A DNA stretch of 64,000 nucleotides from Atherinomorus stipes (GCA_023101725.1 JALJCO010013413.1:58501-122500); one strand, 5' to 3'. Positions 1 through 12,182 are shown, counted from the first letter of the stretch. A program made the numbers and translations. The notes: generated by a model from the sequence alone, not told the origin.

Positions 1-125
1 CGTACTGTCCGTCTGGGGACAGATGCTTGTCTGTGGTTTCATACTGCAGGAGACAGAGACAGAAGCAGAAGCGGTGATGATCCAGGACTCTCCTGGTCCT
101 GTCTCAGAAGAAATCCTTCACCTAC

Positions 126-655
126 CACCAGGTTGAGGACGATGAAGTCCTCGTCCAGGGTTTTCTGGAGCTGGTCGTCCTCAGAGAAAATCTTCTTCAG
201 CGCTGCGGGAGAGACGAGGGAGGCGTGAGACAACAGGACTTTCCGGACCGGTCGGGCCGGTTTCGGAGCAGGATCTCACCTTGGCTGTGCGGGCAGTCCT
301 CCAGGTGGAACAGGACCATCAGCGGCTTGTTCCTGCAACACAAAACAGCCTCGTTTACACATCACCAGAGTCTTCCTCACACTCGCTTTCACTGCTCCTC
401 ACCTGGACCGGGACCAGTACAGGCCCTCCTCGTACGTCTGGGCCCAGATTAGCTGGTCCCCCCACCCTGCAGAGACACACACAGGGTTTAATCAGATCCT
501 GGTCTCAGGCTCTGCGGCTCGGAAGGTGCAGCTGGTCCTCTCTGACCTCGGGACAGGGTCTGTGGGATCCTCTTCCCGGTCTTCGGGATGTACTTGGCGA
601 CGGTGGAGGACACGGCCGCCAGGAGGAGGAGGACAGAAAGCACGGCTCTGATCAT
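126..655 (-). CDS. agr2: agr2-like anterior gradient protein, 5' half (gene runs off left edge)
   Basis: Four coding exons join in frame on the minus strand: 655-547, 466-403, 332-280 and 202-126 (303 nt, 101 codons), each with GT/AG borders. The first exon gives a signal peptide ([20 protein letters not shown]). The family hallmark follows: [14 protein letters not shown], then [20 protein letters not shown] and [18 protein letters not shown] proteins are secretory-pathway members of the protein disulfide isomerase family with a thioredoxin-like fold; AGR2 works in the ER on mucin folding. The active-site-like motif is CPHS (284-295), a single-cysteine CXXS as in AGR2, whereas AGR3 has CQYS. 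The rest of the fold and the C-terminal ER-retention tail lie beyond the left edge. The start is the only ATG placed just before the signal peptide, 23 bases after an acceptor AG. A fish-specific paralogue of AGR2/AGR3 cannot be excluded. Confidence 0.9.
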
Positions 656-676
656 GTTCGAGGCTGGCGGGACACA

Positions 677-1736
677 CACTGCAAAATTTAGTGGTCTAAA
701 TACGCGTTTAAAAACAAACAAACAAACAAACACTGAAATTGAGAAGAATCTGACTATAATCAAGTGAAATTATCTGTCCTGCAGTAAGATAATTACACTT
801 GCTAAGATTTCTTGAAATAAGAAAAAATATGGAGACAAGACAGGGAGACAAAAAAAAAAAAAAACAAGTTATAAAAAACTTATTTTAAGTCCCTCATTTA
901 GTGAAAATCCCTCAAAACTAGTCTGGTAATGCTTCTTTTGAGTGTTCTTTCTCATTTTAAAATAAAAAAATAATCTTAAAATAAGATCATTTTTTAAAAA
1001 TCTGCTAAAAAATCCTTTCTTGTACGGCAGCATTTGTGAAGGAGCAGCACATCACCCACCAACCTCCAAACCCGCATGTACCTGAATGAAGTTTGGTGAA
1101 GGCTGCTTTTACCAAGGGTCACATTGGTTTGGACGACCTGGGGCTTGAACTCATGATCTGATGAGTACCAGACAACCTGCTCCACCACCCAGCCGCTGTT
1201 TCACACTGTTAGATGTTCACCTCTGACATCACTTCTGGAAATCCTGCATAGTTGTCCTTGTTTTAAGATTGTTTCTCTTAAAATGAGAAAGCAACAACAC
1301 TAAAAATCAGCATCACCAGACGAGTTTTAAGTGTTTATCACTTAATAAGAAACTTGTATTATTTTTTTCACAGCTTGTTTTAAGAAAGTTTCCACTTGTC
1401 TGACATCTAGATATTTTTTCTTATTACCAGAAACTTGTGAGTCTGAACTGATACAGGAGGTCTGAAAACAAATTTTTACAGCGAAAGTTGGGAGTTAAAG
1501 ACACAAAGTGATCTGAAACAGTGTCTTAGTGAGATCATTTACCTTATCATGCAAGTAAAATATCCAATTTTAAGATTCACTTACTAAGTAAGAAATAAAA
1601 GATATTTTCTCTCAATTAACAATCTGACAAATTCTAGTCGTGTCAAATATATTACTCTCAAATTGAGATCGTTAAGACAGTTTTTGTTGAACATAAGAAT
1701 CTAAGACTTGGTTAAATAGACTGTTTTTGCAGTGCA
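677..1736. mobile_element. MITE-like element with CACTGCAAAA termini in agr2 intron 1
   Basis: The stretch starts with CACTGCAAAAT and ends with TTTTTGCAGTG, an inverted terminal match. The inside is AT-rich with no long frame. The same right-hand end (TTTTTGCAGTGCAGAC) recurs at 12166-12182, so this is a repeat family. No clear target duplication was found, so the exact borders are uncertain. The left end supplies the 3' splice site of agr2 intron 1. Confidence 0.5.
1005..1197 (-). mobile_element. tRNA-derived SINE fragment
   Basis: Read on the minus strand from 1197, the sequence has an A-box-like stretch (TGGTGGAGCAGG) and, about 35 bases on, a B-box-like stretch (GAGTTCAAGCCCC) with an anticodon-like CAT between them. 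A non-tRNA body follows. This is the layout of a tRNA-headed SINE, nested inside the MITE-like element. It is too diverged to be a working tRNA gene. Confidence 0.55.
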
Positions 1737-1942
1737 GACGGGGACAGGTGACATCACCAAACACCTTGCAGACTCAAAACCTCCTCCCTGCATCTGCATC
1801 AGAACCAAAAACCCAAATCTGAACCCCTGCCCACATCCAACACTAAAGCACGGAAAATGGGTCTGTAGCGGTTCTGCTGGACCCCGGTCCAGACCTGACC
1901 CACATCAGAAACCGAGAAAGTCCCTGCCGGTCTGCAGCTTAC

Positions 1943-2030
1943 CTGTTCCTGACTGCTCAGGTGAGACCAGGTGGACCGCAGCTCCAGGATTTGCTGTGAC
2001 TCAGACCTCACCTGCGCCGGTTTTATACAC
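1943..2030 (-). promoter_or_regulatory. agr2: agr2 promoter: TATA box and 5' noncoding exon
   Basis: On the minus strand TATAAAA lies at 2021-2027. About 30 bases downstream, around 1996, a short noncoding exon is inferred that ends at 1943 before the strong donor GTAAGC. It would splice to the acceptor ending at 679, giving 23 nt of 5' UTR (678-656) before the start codon. The TATA box and splice sites are visible; the transcription start is inferred from spacing. Confidence 0.6.
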
Positions 2031-2409
2031 CTGTTCCCTCCTCCCCCTCCTGCCCTCCCCCTCCCCCCCCCTCCCCGCGCTGGAATTCCTCGCTGACGTT
2101 CCAAAGGGAACGTTGGTAACCTGAGACGTCCGTGTCACATCCTGCTGAAAACTCTCCCTCCAAGCAGAAGCAACGACAGAAACACGTCACACCTGCAGGT
2201 CCAGACTTTAATCCAGGAACAGAATCACACAGAGATTTCCTGAAACAAAAACACGTTTCTGGCTGAGAAACCTGGAAAGAAGTGATGAAACCAGCAGGAA
2301 TATGAAGAAGTGAAAGGAGGAAAACACTCAATAAAACATAAAAGAACTTTGAAAAGGAAAAGAAAAAGCAGCAGAATAAAAACATCATTACTCCACATTT
2401 CATCATTTC

Positions 2410-2960
2410 TTTCTTTATCTTGTTAACATTTTAAAACTAGATTTACACCAAAGTTATTATAATGAACTAAAACTAACAAAAAAAAAGAAAACTAAAATTG
2501 AAAAAACATTTTCGTTTACTGCAATAAAAATAAAAATGACCATTTTTTAGAAATCGATAACAAAAACTGTGTCTTTACAAAACTAACTAAAACTTAAATT
2601 ATTGCAAAAACATCCTTAATTTTAGTCTCTGTAAATTTATTTAACCCACAAGCCTTTTGGGTTGATATGAATTCGATTTCTATTTAATGTGTTTACTTTG
2701 CTCTACCGGTTTTACTCCGGTGACCTTCTGATAATTTTGAATGTCACACCAGACAAATTTGTATAATTTACTAAGAACAAACAAAACAAAAAAACCTAAA
2801 ACCAACACTGAAACTAATAAAAACTAAACTAAAACTAAGCATTTTCCAAAAAATAAAAACTCATAGAAACTGGCAAACCTGCTCAAAAATAACTAAAACT
2901 AACTGAACTGAAAAACAAAAAGTCAAAACTAAATAAAAACATTTTTATTACATTTGTATT
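2410..2960. repeat. AT-rich degenerate AACTAAAACTAA-type repeat
   Basis: Many diverged copies of AACTAAAACTAA-like words are scattered here, with a few non-repetitive islands. No gene or clear element border is seen. The stretch 2030-2410, upstream of the agr2 TATA box, also shows no gene. Confidence 0.4.
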
Positions 2961-3435
2961 TATAACCTTGATTTGCACCAACACTCACGCCAATGAATAT
3001 GGGTAAACTGGGACAACGTTCTGAAAATGTGACCTCAACATAATTTCTGATTATGAATCAAATATCTTAGCCCATCATATGATACTAGGGATGCACGATA
3101 TTGGAATTTTGGCCATATATCCAATATGCTGATATTTTAAAACTCTGTGGCCGATAACCGATATTAATACCAATATCAAAGCTGAAAAATTGAACAGTCA
3201 TTTCAAATAGCAGTTTTGTTATCCGTTTCCGACACTTTGATAAATAGGGGTGGGAAAAAATATCAATACACTGAAATATTGCAATATTTTGATGTGCCAA
3301 TATCAAATCGATATTTAAAAACACGGTATTGATCTATTTTACTTAAAAAACCCTGCAAGATTTCATCATTCTGTTAGAAAATCTCATGATATCTTGCGAA
3401 TTCTGGAGAGATATCATAACAGAACGATGAAATAT

Positions 3436-3827
3436 TAGGGATGCACGATATTGGAATTTTGGCCAATATCCGATATGCCGATATTTTAAAACTCATGTGG
3501 CCGATAAAGATAACAGAACGATGAAATATCATAAGATTTCATTAGTAAAATAGACAGGTACTGCATTTGGTATGATATCAGCATGTGAAAATATCACAAT
3601 ATTTCAGTGTATCGATATTTTTTTCCCACCCTTCATCTTTAGAAGTTTTAAAGTCTGTAAAACAGAAGCTTTTGAAGAAGAAGTTTTTTGGGTTTCTGTA
3701 CTTTAATCATCGGGCTGATCGGTTAAATATCAGTTAAATATCGCTGGGGTGGTCAATGTCCGATACTCAGTTTTAAGGCCGATATAGGCCGATACCGATA
3801 GGGGGCCGATTATATCGTACATCCCTA
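3436..3827. mobile_element. Second copy of the same MITE family
   Basis: It has the same termini as the enclosing element (TAGGGATGCACGATATTGG at left, CGTACATCCCTA at right) and lies within it. It is about 390 bp with no coding capacity. Flanks 3828-4169 show nothing recognisable. Confidence 0.5.
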
Positions 3828-4654
3828 CTAATTCCACTTTAAAAGCTTTAAAAACAGGATACAAATGTGTTCTTGTGTTTAGAAACTAGATTTCCTGCTC
3901 TCTGATTCCGGAAGCTTGTTCCACAAACGTGGACCGTAGGAAAGTTTCCCCTCATGTTTTATCTTTTATCCCGCTCTTGTGAATAATCCACAGGTGGGTG
4001 GAAAAGTGAAATGACAGCAGCCTCCAGACCTGAAGAAGAGTTTCATCTGGAAAGAGAAATGCTTGAGTCTCAACATAGAAGCTGTTCATGGAAGCAGGAG
4101 GGAAGCTCCGCTTTCAGGAGGCGAGGTGTCTCCTGAGAAGAAGTTTGGGGTTTTTTAGACTTTAGAAAACAGCCCCCGGTTGTTCAATTCTCGGTTATTT
4201 TAACCACTGGTAATGCTCGGTTAAATCCTTAACCTGCCGTTAGCTGGCCGACCATTAAATATGCGTTGTTCAAAGCATGGTTAGTCATGCCATCAGCTAA
4301 CAGCACCGTCAAAGTTAACCATGTGGTTAGCGTCACTGGTTAGCACCAATGTATCCCATAATTCCCCATTTTGTTTACTTCTGGTATTGCAAAAAGTAAT
4401 ATTGTACGTCTGTGTCTCCTTATTGCTGTAAAGAAGACACGGGGGGCCAGTCTCACTTTATTTTCCCAACGTGAGCAGAGCTGCTGTTAGCAACAACACA
4501 CTCTTCCTCATCCCCCAGTCTCTCTGTCCTTCCCCATTCTCTTCACACTCTTGCGCCCCCCAGCTCATCCGGCCTCACAGTGCAGCACAAACCCCCAGTA
4601 ACAGAACACAGGACACAGAAAGTATTGATAAGCAAACGATCCCTTTCACTTTAA

Positions 4655-6670
4655 AGGGGAAGTTCAGGATTTTTGACAGGGCCTCATTTACACGTGAGCC
4701 AGAATGCTGCTTATCACTGAAGACGGTTTCAACATATTTCATCCCGTCATTCTAGTTCCAGTGGGTCGCCAATGCTAATGCTAGTGCAAGTTAATAGGAA
4801 TCTGCTAGCCTGTCATTAATAACAATCTTATCCACTCCACAGAACATTGGAGGCAAATCATTTCTAACTTCAGACTATCTGTGTAAATGCCGTGTGAACA
4901 GAATAATGTTACAAATAAAACTAACCTGCATTTTGTTGCATTTTGATTGTTGCTGCTGAGACACTTTACAAAGTTTTACTTCCTGTATTTGGCAGCAGAG
5001 TGATGTCATCTGCTGCTACATGCATGAAGGAATTTGAATACACAAATATAAAGTCTAAACAAAGGCCATGTCTGAAAGGCATGAGGATATGTCGGATTTT
5101 GAAGATGATTTCGAACTTTTTTTCATCAAACTAACTGTCACCACGTCTGTATGAACCAACATACACTGGCAAAGGTAGTAAGCTGGTAAGAAACTAATTC
5201 CTCAATGTAAAATGCAAAATTTGTCATACAAGGCTAGTTTTACTTGTTTAACACAAGTTTATTAGTTTAACACAACATTTACACTGATAGCTTGCTGATT
5301 TGCCTCGGATGTTCTGTGAAGTGGTTAAGTTTGGTTTAAAAGACAGGCTAGCAGATTCCCATTGACTTCCACTAGCATTAGCATCAGCAACCTCCTGGAA
5401 CTAGAATAACGGGATGAAATATGTTGAAACTGTCCTCAATGATAAGTAGCATTCTGGCTCAGTTGTAAATGAGGCCCTTTGTCAAAAATTCTGAACTTGC
5501 GGCTTCCGGGGCTTTTTGTGCGGGGCGGGCGCAGGGGGGATCTGTATCTTGTATGTGGTTGCTCTTGCAGTGTTGATGTCTTGGGTGCCCGTGTCTCGAT
5601 GTGGGGGCGGTGACGGTATATCTTTCAGCCCGAGTGTTGGGGTAGGTGTGTGGGGAGTGTGTGTGCGAGCGTGGTGGCGGGGTAGGGGGTGGTAGAGGTG
5701 GTGGCGCCCTGGTGTCAGGTGTGTGGGGCAGGGACGTTGGGGTGGGGGCTGGCCTGCCCTGGGGGGGCGTCGTCTGGGGGGGTCCGGTCCTCCTGGGTTT
5801 CGGTTGGGCCGCCCGGGTCCGGGGGGGGGGTAGGCTGCTCCTGGGCGCTTGGGCCCTGGGCCCGGCGCTGTCTCCGCTCCGGGGGACGCCCGGCGCCCGG
5901 TGGGGTCGGCAGCTGCTGGTCTTGGTCCGCTGGGGCCTGGGCCTCCAGACTGCAGGGGGCTCCGGCTGGGGCTGCCTTTTGCCGCCCTTCGGGGGATGCA
6001 TGTCCGCTCTTTGGGGGGGGGGTAGCTGGGATCTGGGCCTCTGGGTGGCTGCTGGGGGCCTGGGTCGTGAGCCTTGCGGGCTTCCTCCTCCTTGCGGAGA
6101 CGAGGCTGCATCTGCATGACTGTATCACCACGGAGCACCTTTATTATGCATGTTGACACTGTGACACTACTTCCCATTGCGATGACTAGGTTGTACCTCT
6201 TCTCTACTTCCCATTGCGATGACTAGGTTGTACCTCTTCTCTGCGTAGTTCTGCGTGTGTTTGTGTGTGTTTGTATGATTTTGTTTTCCAACAGAGATCT
6301 TGGTTGTTTAGGGATCGCGGTACAGATGTACCAGTGAACTGTGTAAGTGGATTCATGTTTTCTTTCCTCTCTCTCTTCCTCTTCCTTACTCCTTTCTCTC
6401 TGTTTCACTTTCTATCATTACCTCTGTTAACTTTCATTTCTCCCTTGTCAGGCCCAGCAGTATGAAATGGAATGGTGTAATAGACAAATGTTTAAATAAA
6501 GAAATAAAATGAATAAACATGATATCAAGTGGAGCCTTATGTTCATAAAGCTCCGCTTGGTAAAGCAAAACTGTTCAACAAAATAAAGCAATCAGATTTC
6601 CATTCTGCTTGCTTCGATGCTGGACAGGACAAGTTAAAAAAAAAAAAAAAAAAAATTCTGAACTTCCCCT
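4655..6670. mobile_element. TTAA-flanked MITE with ~165-bp inverted repeats, split by a retrotransposon
   Basis: TTAA at 4651-4654 and 6671-6674 flanks AGGGGAAGTTCAGG and its inverse. The left arm (4655-4818) matches the reverse complement of 5345-5498 plus 6656-6670, including the GCTAGCAGATTCC end. TTAA duplication is typical of the PiggyBac and Kolobok superfamilies; which one is not decided here. A smaller element with similar ends lies at 30979-31295. The right arm is broken by the insertion at 5499-6650. Confidence 0.7.
5499..6650 (+). mobile_element. Poly(A)-tailed non-LTR retrotransposon insertion, 5'-truncated
   Basis: A 1.15 kb insertion ends in about 20 A residues (6635-6655). It is flanked by the 15-bp direct repeat AAAAATTCTGAACTT at 5484-5498 and 6651-6665, a target-site duplication. 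The first 600 bp are G-rich; the 3' part contains AATAAA-like words. No reverse-transcriptase motif is readable, so the family is not assigned. The long proline- or glycine-rich frames over 5480-6180 reflect base composition. Confidence 0.65.
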
Positions 6671-7774
6671 TTAAGGAAAAAGGGAGGAAGAAATTTGTCT
6701 GCTGATGAAGGAAATGTCATTCAGACCATAAAGCAACATATCAATCTTTCTAAATAGTCAGTCCGTGTCCACAGTTTGTTGCACGCTCCAAATCTCCTCG
6801 CAAAGGATTACATAGACCTGAATGCATTCTTTCCCAAAGTGATGCGCAGCTCTTTGTTAGAATAATCCCCGATGTCAAAATCAAGGCCACAATAAACGCT
6901 GTCCTTCCTTCTCTGAACTGGCATCATGAACGCAGCGTTAGCAGCAAACGGCATAATGAGAGAAAACCCCACCGTTAAACCTTCAGCAGCCGTCCTTAGG
7001 TGTGTTAACTTAAACGCCACGATAACACATCGTTAAAGTTAACTGAGTTTTGAACAACAAGAGAACCGGACTGTTAAAGTTAACGGTCGGCTAAATGTAT
7101 TTAATGGCTGGTTATTTAACAAATAACCAAGTTTTGAACAACTGGGCCCTGATCGGTTAAATATTGGTTAAATATCGGTGGGGTGGCTGATGTCCGATAC
7201 TCAGTTTTAAGGCCGATGGGGGCCCGATTATATCATGCATCCCTATATGACACCATTCTAAGCAGCTACAGATCTCTACTGTACTATGTAGAAGAAATAA
7301 GAAAGAAATATTGAACACTGCATGGATGACCCTTCACCAAAAACACACTGACCCAAAACCAACATTTACAGGCACTATAGGTAAAGTGGGACGCCACATA
7401 TTGACAAACTGGGATGCTGGCAACATTACATTTTAATGTAAACACAATAATTAAAACAACAACAATTCATTTCTGATGAGTATAAAAGAACTTTCATGGA
7501 CAGAAAGAGTACGGGACAAAAAGACACGAGTTCATTCCCTGCAGAAATTGAACAAATAGTTGGCTATTATTCAAAAACTAAACCTCACAAAAAATAGCCG
7601 ATTTTGGACGATCAAAGAACAAAGGCCAAAAAAAAAGGCTGCAGAACAAAGGCAAAATGTTTTTGTAATCCCCTGGAGAAATGAAAGAACAGACAGCAAA
7701 CTGTGTCAGGCGGCCATTGTAGTTTTTGTTTTACATTAAAGGTTGAATATGGAACATTTTTATTAAAAGATATA

Positions 7775-8240
7775 TTTTTAAAAAAAAAACACCCCAGAGG
7801 GGGGGGGGGGGAAAGGAAGAAAAAAAAAAATTCCAAGAAAAAAAATATAGAAAAAAAAAAAAAAAAAAAATTTTGGGGGGGATAAGATATTTAAATAAAA
7901 AACGGGGGGGAAAAAACGGGGAAAAAAAATTAAGGGGGGGGGGGGGGAGGGAGAGGAGAGCGCGAAAGGGGGGGAGTGTTATTGAGGGGGGGGGGAGGAG
8001 AAGAAAAGGAGAAAAATGGGGGGAAAAAAAAAAGGCAAAAAAATCGGGGGAAGAAGAAAAGGAGGGTTTCCGGGGGAGAAAGTTTAAAAGGGAAGGGGAG
8101 ATAAAATCCTCTGTTTGGAGGCGGGAGGGGGCTGCGTGTCGGGGGATGTCTCCCAGCGGGGGGGGTGGTGTTTTTTCGTGGCGAAAACAAACTAGAGACA
8201 CGCGGAGGTCTGGGGTCTCTGCCCATATCCTTTAATTTAA
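7775..8240. repeat. Purine homopolymer tract (poly-G/poly-A runs)
   Basis: The plus strand is almost entirely A and G, in runs such as G12 and A19. It begins just after a left MITE terminus (TTAA at 7736-7739, then AGGTTGAATATGGAAC) that also occurs at 49728 and, inverted, at 53028. No matching right end is visible. It may be an assembly or read-quality artefact. 7246-7735 shows no gene. Confidence 0.5.
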
Positions 8241-8470
8241 AGAATATGCAAAACATGTGGGGTGGGGGGCAAGGGCAAGGGACCATGATGCTTTGCTAGC
8301 ATAGACTGGCAAAGCACCATGGTCATCAGTTTCATTGTAGCAAGCTTGATTTATGCAGTTTAAGTCGATTTATGTAGCAAGACAGAAAAATTATGAGGGA
8401 TGAATAAAAAGAGAACTTATTTCCACCTTTAGAATGACTCAAATGATTGTCCCAGTTTGCCAATAACACA

Positions 8471-8517
8471 CTGGCCCACTTTAGCAATAGCAATAGCAAA
8501 TTGCTAAAGTGGGCCAG
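8471..8517. repeat. Perfect 18-bp inverted repeat (hairpin)
   Basis: CTGGCCCACTTTAGCAAT at 8471-8488 is followed by 11 bases and its exact reverse complement at 8500-8517. It looks like the junction of a foldback element. The rest of 8240-9690 shows no gene. Confidence 0.6.
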
Positions 8518-9699
8518 TAGCTAAAAAGCTTTTTTAAAAAAAAAAAAAAAAAAGTAAGACATAGATGGATGTAATTTTTTAAAATTATGAATTAACATTA
8601 TACCCCAACAAAAAAATATGACAATTACAAACTATCCACTGGTTTTCTTACTTCTAGAGCTAACATTGTTCATCTAAAAACGCCATGGTACGTTACCCAC
8701 CATCTTGTTTCGCTGCAGACATGTGCCGCGCTCCATTTGAACTCAGAAGTCGGAAAATCCCAGTTCCGAGTAGAAAGTTTTACTGGAACGGCCCCCCAAA
8801 GTCGGATTTCCCACACGGAAAGTCGGGCAATCCTCGCAGCTCCGAGTTCAGATTTAAAGATGGCCGCGCCCAGTGTTAGCAGTTTTAGAAGCTCCTGTAA
8901 TGTTACATTTATTTACACTTCTTACAAATATTTAGTTGCATTAAATCAGTCATACATGTAGTGTTGGTTTATACAAATGTAAGGGGAAGCTTTAAGGGGA
9001 ATTCAAATTTTTCAGCTGGTATATGTGAACTACAACGCCAGCTGTGCTAACAACGGCTAATAACAATAGCCTTAGCAAACATGTTGTTTTGATAGGCTGC
9101 TAACTGGTTTTCTGACCAGTGAACTGGAACGCAAGTTGCTTGGGTGTGACATCACCCCCCAGTTCCGGGGCAAATGGAACGCAGCATGAATCTCATGCTG
9201 CCCTATGATGAGCTCAGTGATGATTTTTAGTAACAGAAGTAAACACATGTAAAGATAAACATGATTAAGCTTAAAGTGCTGATGACACGACCTTAACTTC
9301 CAGTAACTTCCCCATACAACACTTCACCAAGACTAAATCAGTAGTTCTGTGCAGTTAGAAGTTAATCAGACGTGTATTTATGTAAATATCCGATGTTTAG
9401 GAGGCTCGGCTAAGCGCTAATAGCTTTTCACTAGTGAACCTAGCCTCCATGACATGACGTCAGCTAGATAAGGAGTCGTGGTCCGCTTAGTGATTTTCAT
9501 GTATAATTAAAGCCGTGGAAAAAAAGAAACGTGCTCCAGAACAGCTAGATTGGAACTGGTTTGTGTGGTGGATCATCAGCCAGTTCAGAAGAGTGATGAT
9601 GATGCTGAGGAAGATGCAGACATCACATTTTACAAGCTAGAAGCAGAGTAGAAAAGTCAGCTGCCTACAGTCTGTCTCCAGCCTCAGGTCCATTCGTTC

Positions 9700-10979
9700 A
9701 GCTAAAAGCTGCGATGCCGACACACCGAGCGACTCGGAACTGAAAGGAGCTGCACCGTTTGCACCGTTTCCACAAAACACAGATCTTAGTTATCGGTCCT
9801 GAGGGCAAGAGAGAGAAACTTTTACCAAGATTACAAGATTTTAAACCATCACAGACTGTTAGGAACCTGGGCGTCATTTTAGATTCTGAGCTTACTTTTA
9901 TTCCACACATAAAGAATGTTACACGAATAGGTTTTTATCATCGTAAGAACATGGCCAGAGTCCGCCCGTTCCTCTCTCGGGCCAACACGGAGGTGCTGAT
10001 GCTTCTATCTCCTGTCGTCTGTCCCACTGTAACGCCCTGCTCTCTGGTCTCCCCATCTTATTTATCTGATCTGCTTTTATCATATCAACCCTCGCGGACC
10101 CTGAGGTCCTCTGGCAGCGGCCTGTTAGTCATTCCAAGAGTAAGATCCAAAACCCATGGGGAGGCTGCATTCAGCCATTATGGTCCCCGATTGTGGACCA
10201 GCCTGCCGGAGGACATCAGGGCCGCAGAGACTGTTGATATTTCTAAAAGGAGACTCAAGACCTACCTTTTTAACTTAGCATTTATCTGATTTTATTTACT
10301 CTTCTGTTCTTATTGTTTCAATATTTCTATTCTCTACTGCTTTTATGAATTATTATTTATTCTACATTTAAGTATATCATTTTATTGATTACTATGTCCT
10401 CGCACATTTTTTTTTCTTTTTCAATTAATTCTTATGTCTTATTGTTAAACACCAAGTTTTTATATATGTTTTTTAGTTATTTACAACTGTCTTTTAAGCA
10501 TTTAGCTTTTAGCTCCAGTGTTTCATCCTGGGGGCCCTCCACGTTGGGAGTTGTGTCAAATCTGCCTGCGGGGGTGTTGTCTTGGAGATCCCCTGGGCCT
10601 GGAAGACTGGGGGGCTCCACACCATGTGTGGGGTTTGTCCTGGTCCTGGTTCAGGGGGGTCTCTCTGGCAGTGCTCCCTGTGGCTTCGGACTGTGGCGCC
10701 TCTCAGCGTGGATGGCCCCCTATAGGGGGTCCTCAGTGCTTTGCCATGTTACCGTACCTGTTACTGTATTAGACTTTTTTCTTTTGACTGGGTGCTCTGT
10801 GTGTGTGCATGGGTGTGTGCATGATGTGTGCTTTTTTATGTGGTCTTTTTGTGGGGGTGGGAGGGACGAGGGTTTCATGTTTTTATTGCCTTTGTTTTTG
10901 TTAAGCACTTTGAGTTGCATTTTATTTGTATGAAAAGTGCTATATAAATAAAGTTGATTGATTGATTGATTGATTGATA
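9700..10979 (+). mobile_element. L2-like LINE, 3' part with broken reverse transcriptase
   Basis: The frame 9759-10289 carries the end of a fish LINE reverse transcriptase: KTQILVIGPEGK, then RNLGVILDSELTF, ARVRPFLS, YLSDLLLSYQPSRTLRSS and LKTYLFNLAF. Between VCPTVTP and YLSDLL part of the usual domain is missing, so an internal deletion is likely. The 3' UTR ends with AAAGTGCTATATAAATAAAG and (TTGA)n at about 10950-10978, the tail form of L2-type elements. No full-length first domain or endonuclease is present, so the copy is dead. Confidence 0.75.
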
Positions 10980-11785
10980 GAGTCAGGCTGACAGAGAAGA
11001 GGCACTCATTCGCGGCTAACGAGTTAGCTTGCAGCTAACGGCTAGCCCCAGTAAATAATTAGCCTTTTAAAAATGAGAATATAACAGCTTCAATGGTTCC
11101 AGTGGAGTTTTAAATAGTTGCCGTTTGTAAAGATGAGGATGGAGGGAAGGATGCATGTTTGGAAGCAGCTGGAGGAGATCTGATGACCAGAGACGTCCTC
11201 ATATAACCGAGCAGCAGCTGTCTGTCCGTACAGCAGCTGTACGACCGACATGATGAAGCAACGATGGTGTAGAAAGAATATTCCAGAGGACATGACGGCA
11301 GTTTCATGTGTTAGAGTCTCAACAGCTCCAGTAAACAGAAGCTGCAGACAGGAGAGACGTGCAGAAGCTCCTACTGCTGCCCGGTAAGTCCCACCTGCTG
11401 CTTTATCCTCTTCAGAATAAAATTCTGGATCTGTGGGAAACCTAAATAAACTAGCGCTGTACTTATGAGCTTTTAACCATTAACTGGCAATACAAGTCGT
11501 TACTGTTTGTCTGTAAAACTGGAAAAGGAACTTAAAAACTGCTATGAAGCCATTGACTTCAGTGTTAAATGAGCTGAGAACGTTCTCTGGCAGACGTCAC
11601 GTCTGGTTTCAGCGAACAGCGCCACAGTCTGGTCAGATGCTGAAATGCAGCCATGTTTTCTAATAACTCATCTATGCAGCCGCACCTGTTTTTGTTACAT
11701 AGATCATCATAAAGAATGTTTTTGTCTAGATAAAACATGTCAAAAAATGTCAAAAACGTGTCATTAGCACTTTAACTGTACCACT
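10980..11785. other. Intergenic, no gene seen
   Basis: I see unique-looking sequence with short frames only and no family motif. Confidence 0.4.
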
Positions 11786-11799
11786 TTACCCATATTCAC

Positions 11800-12182
11800 T
11801 ATATATTTTTCTAATTTCTAGTCAAAATATCTCATCACACTCAAAATAAGGTAAAATCCCCTAAAGAGAAACATTTTTAGTGAGATATAGGAACTTGTTT
11901 TAAGGTAATGCATCTCACTTCAAGAAACCTCATCAAGAAAATTTTGCTTGGCAGAATTTTTTTGTCCATTACAAGCAAAAAGATCTGTTTTACTTATTTT
12001 AAGTGTGTAAGTATTTTGTTGATAAGATTTCTTGAAGTAGGATGCATTGCCTTAAAATAAATTCCTGTATCTCACTGAAATGATTCTCTTCAGGTGACTT
12101 TGTCTTATTTTGAGTGTGATGAGATGTTTTGACCAGAAATTAGAAAAATATACTTGGTAAGATTTCAGTTTTTGCAGTGCAG
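11800..12182. mobile_element. Foldback MITE
   Basis: The left half (from ATATTTTTCTAATTTCTAG at about 11804) matches the reverse complement of the right half (ending near 12150) over about 150 bp with scattered mismatches. The right end is TTTTTGCAGTGCAGAC, as at 1722-1738. It has no coding capacity. Confidence 0.55.

Larger units (their letters stand above)
4170..7151. mobile_element. DNA element with CAG..CCC.GTTGTTCAA termini
   Basis: The left end reads CAGCCCCCGGTTGTTCAA. The right end, reverse-complemented, reads CAGGGCCCAGTTGTTCAA. Both continue with GGTTATTT-like sequence. The element interrupts a word present in the related MITE at 57481-57952 (the stretch before CTGATCGGTTAAAT), which supports insertion. 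It has no coding content of its own and contains a TTAA-flanked MITE. Confidence 0.5.
3086..7245. mobile_element. hAT-like MITE with nested insertions
   Basis: The left end is TAGGGATGCACGATATTGG and the right end is ATTATATCATGCATCCCTA. The flanks are TATGATAC (3078-3085) and TATGACAC (7246-7253), an 8-bp duplication with one mismatch, as hAT elements make. Related copies lie at 3436-3827, 47511-48820 and 57481-57952, with fragments near 34560-34670. Most of the 4.16 kb is later insertions. No transposase is present, so this is a non-autonomous copy. Confidence 0.65.

Noticed and set aside
1115..1197. A tRNA gene on the minus strand
   Set aside because: The A- and B-box-like parts are there, but the acceptor and D stems do not pair well and a SINE-like body follows.
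5459..6177. Proline- or glycine-rich frames over 150-230 codons
   Set aside because: They are open in several frames on both strands because of the G-rich composition of an inserted retrotransposon.
7731..8286. Frames in the purine tract
   Set aside because: They are low-complexity homopolymer translations (F, P, K and G runs) without domain content; the same applies to 36236-36920.
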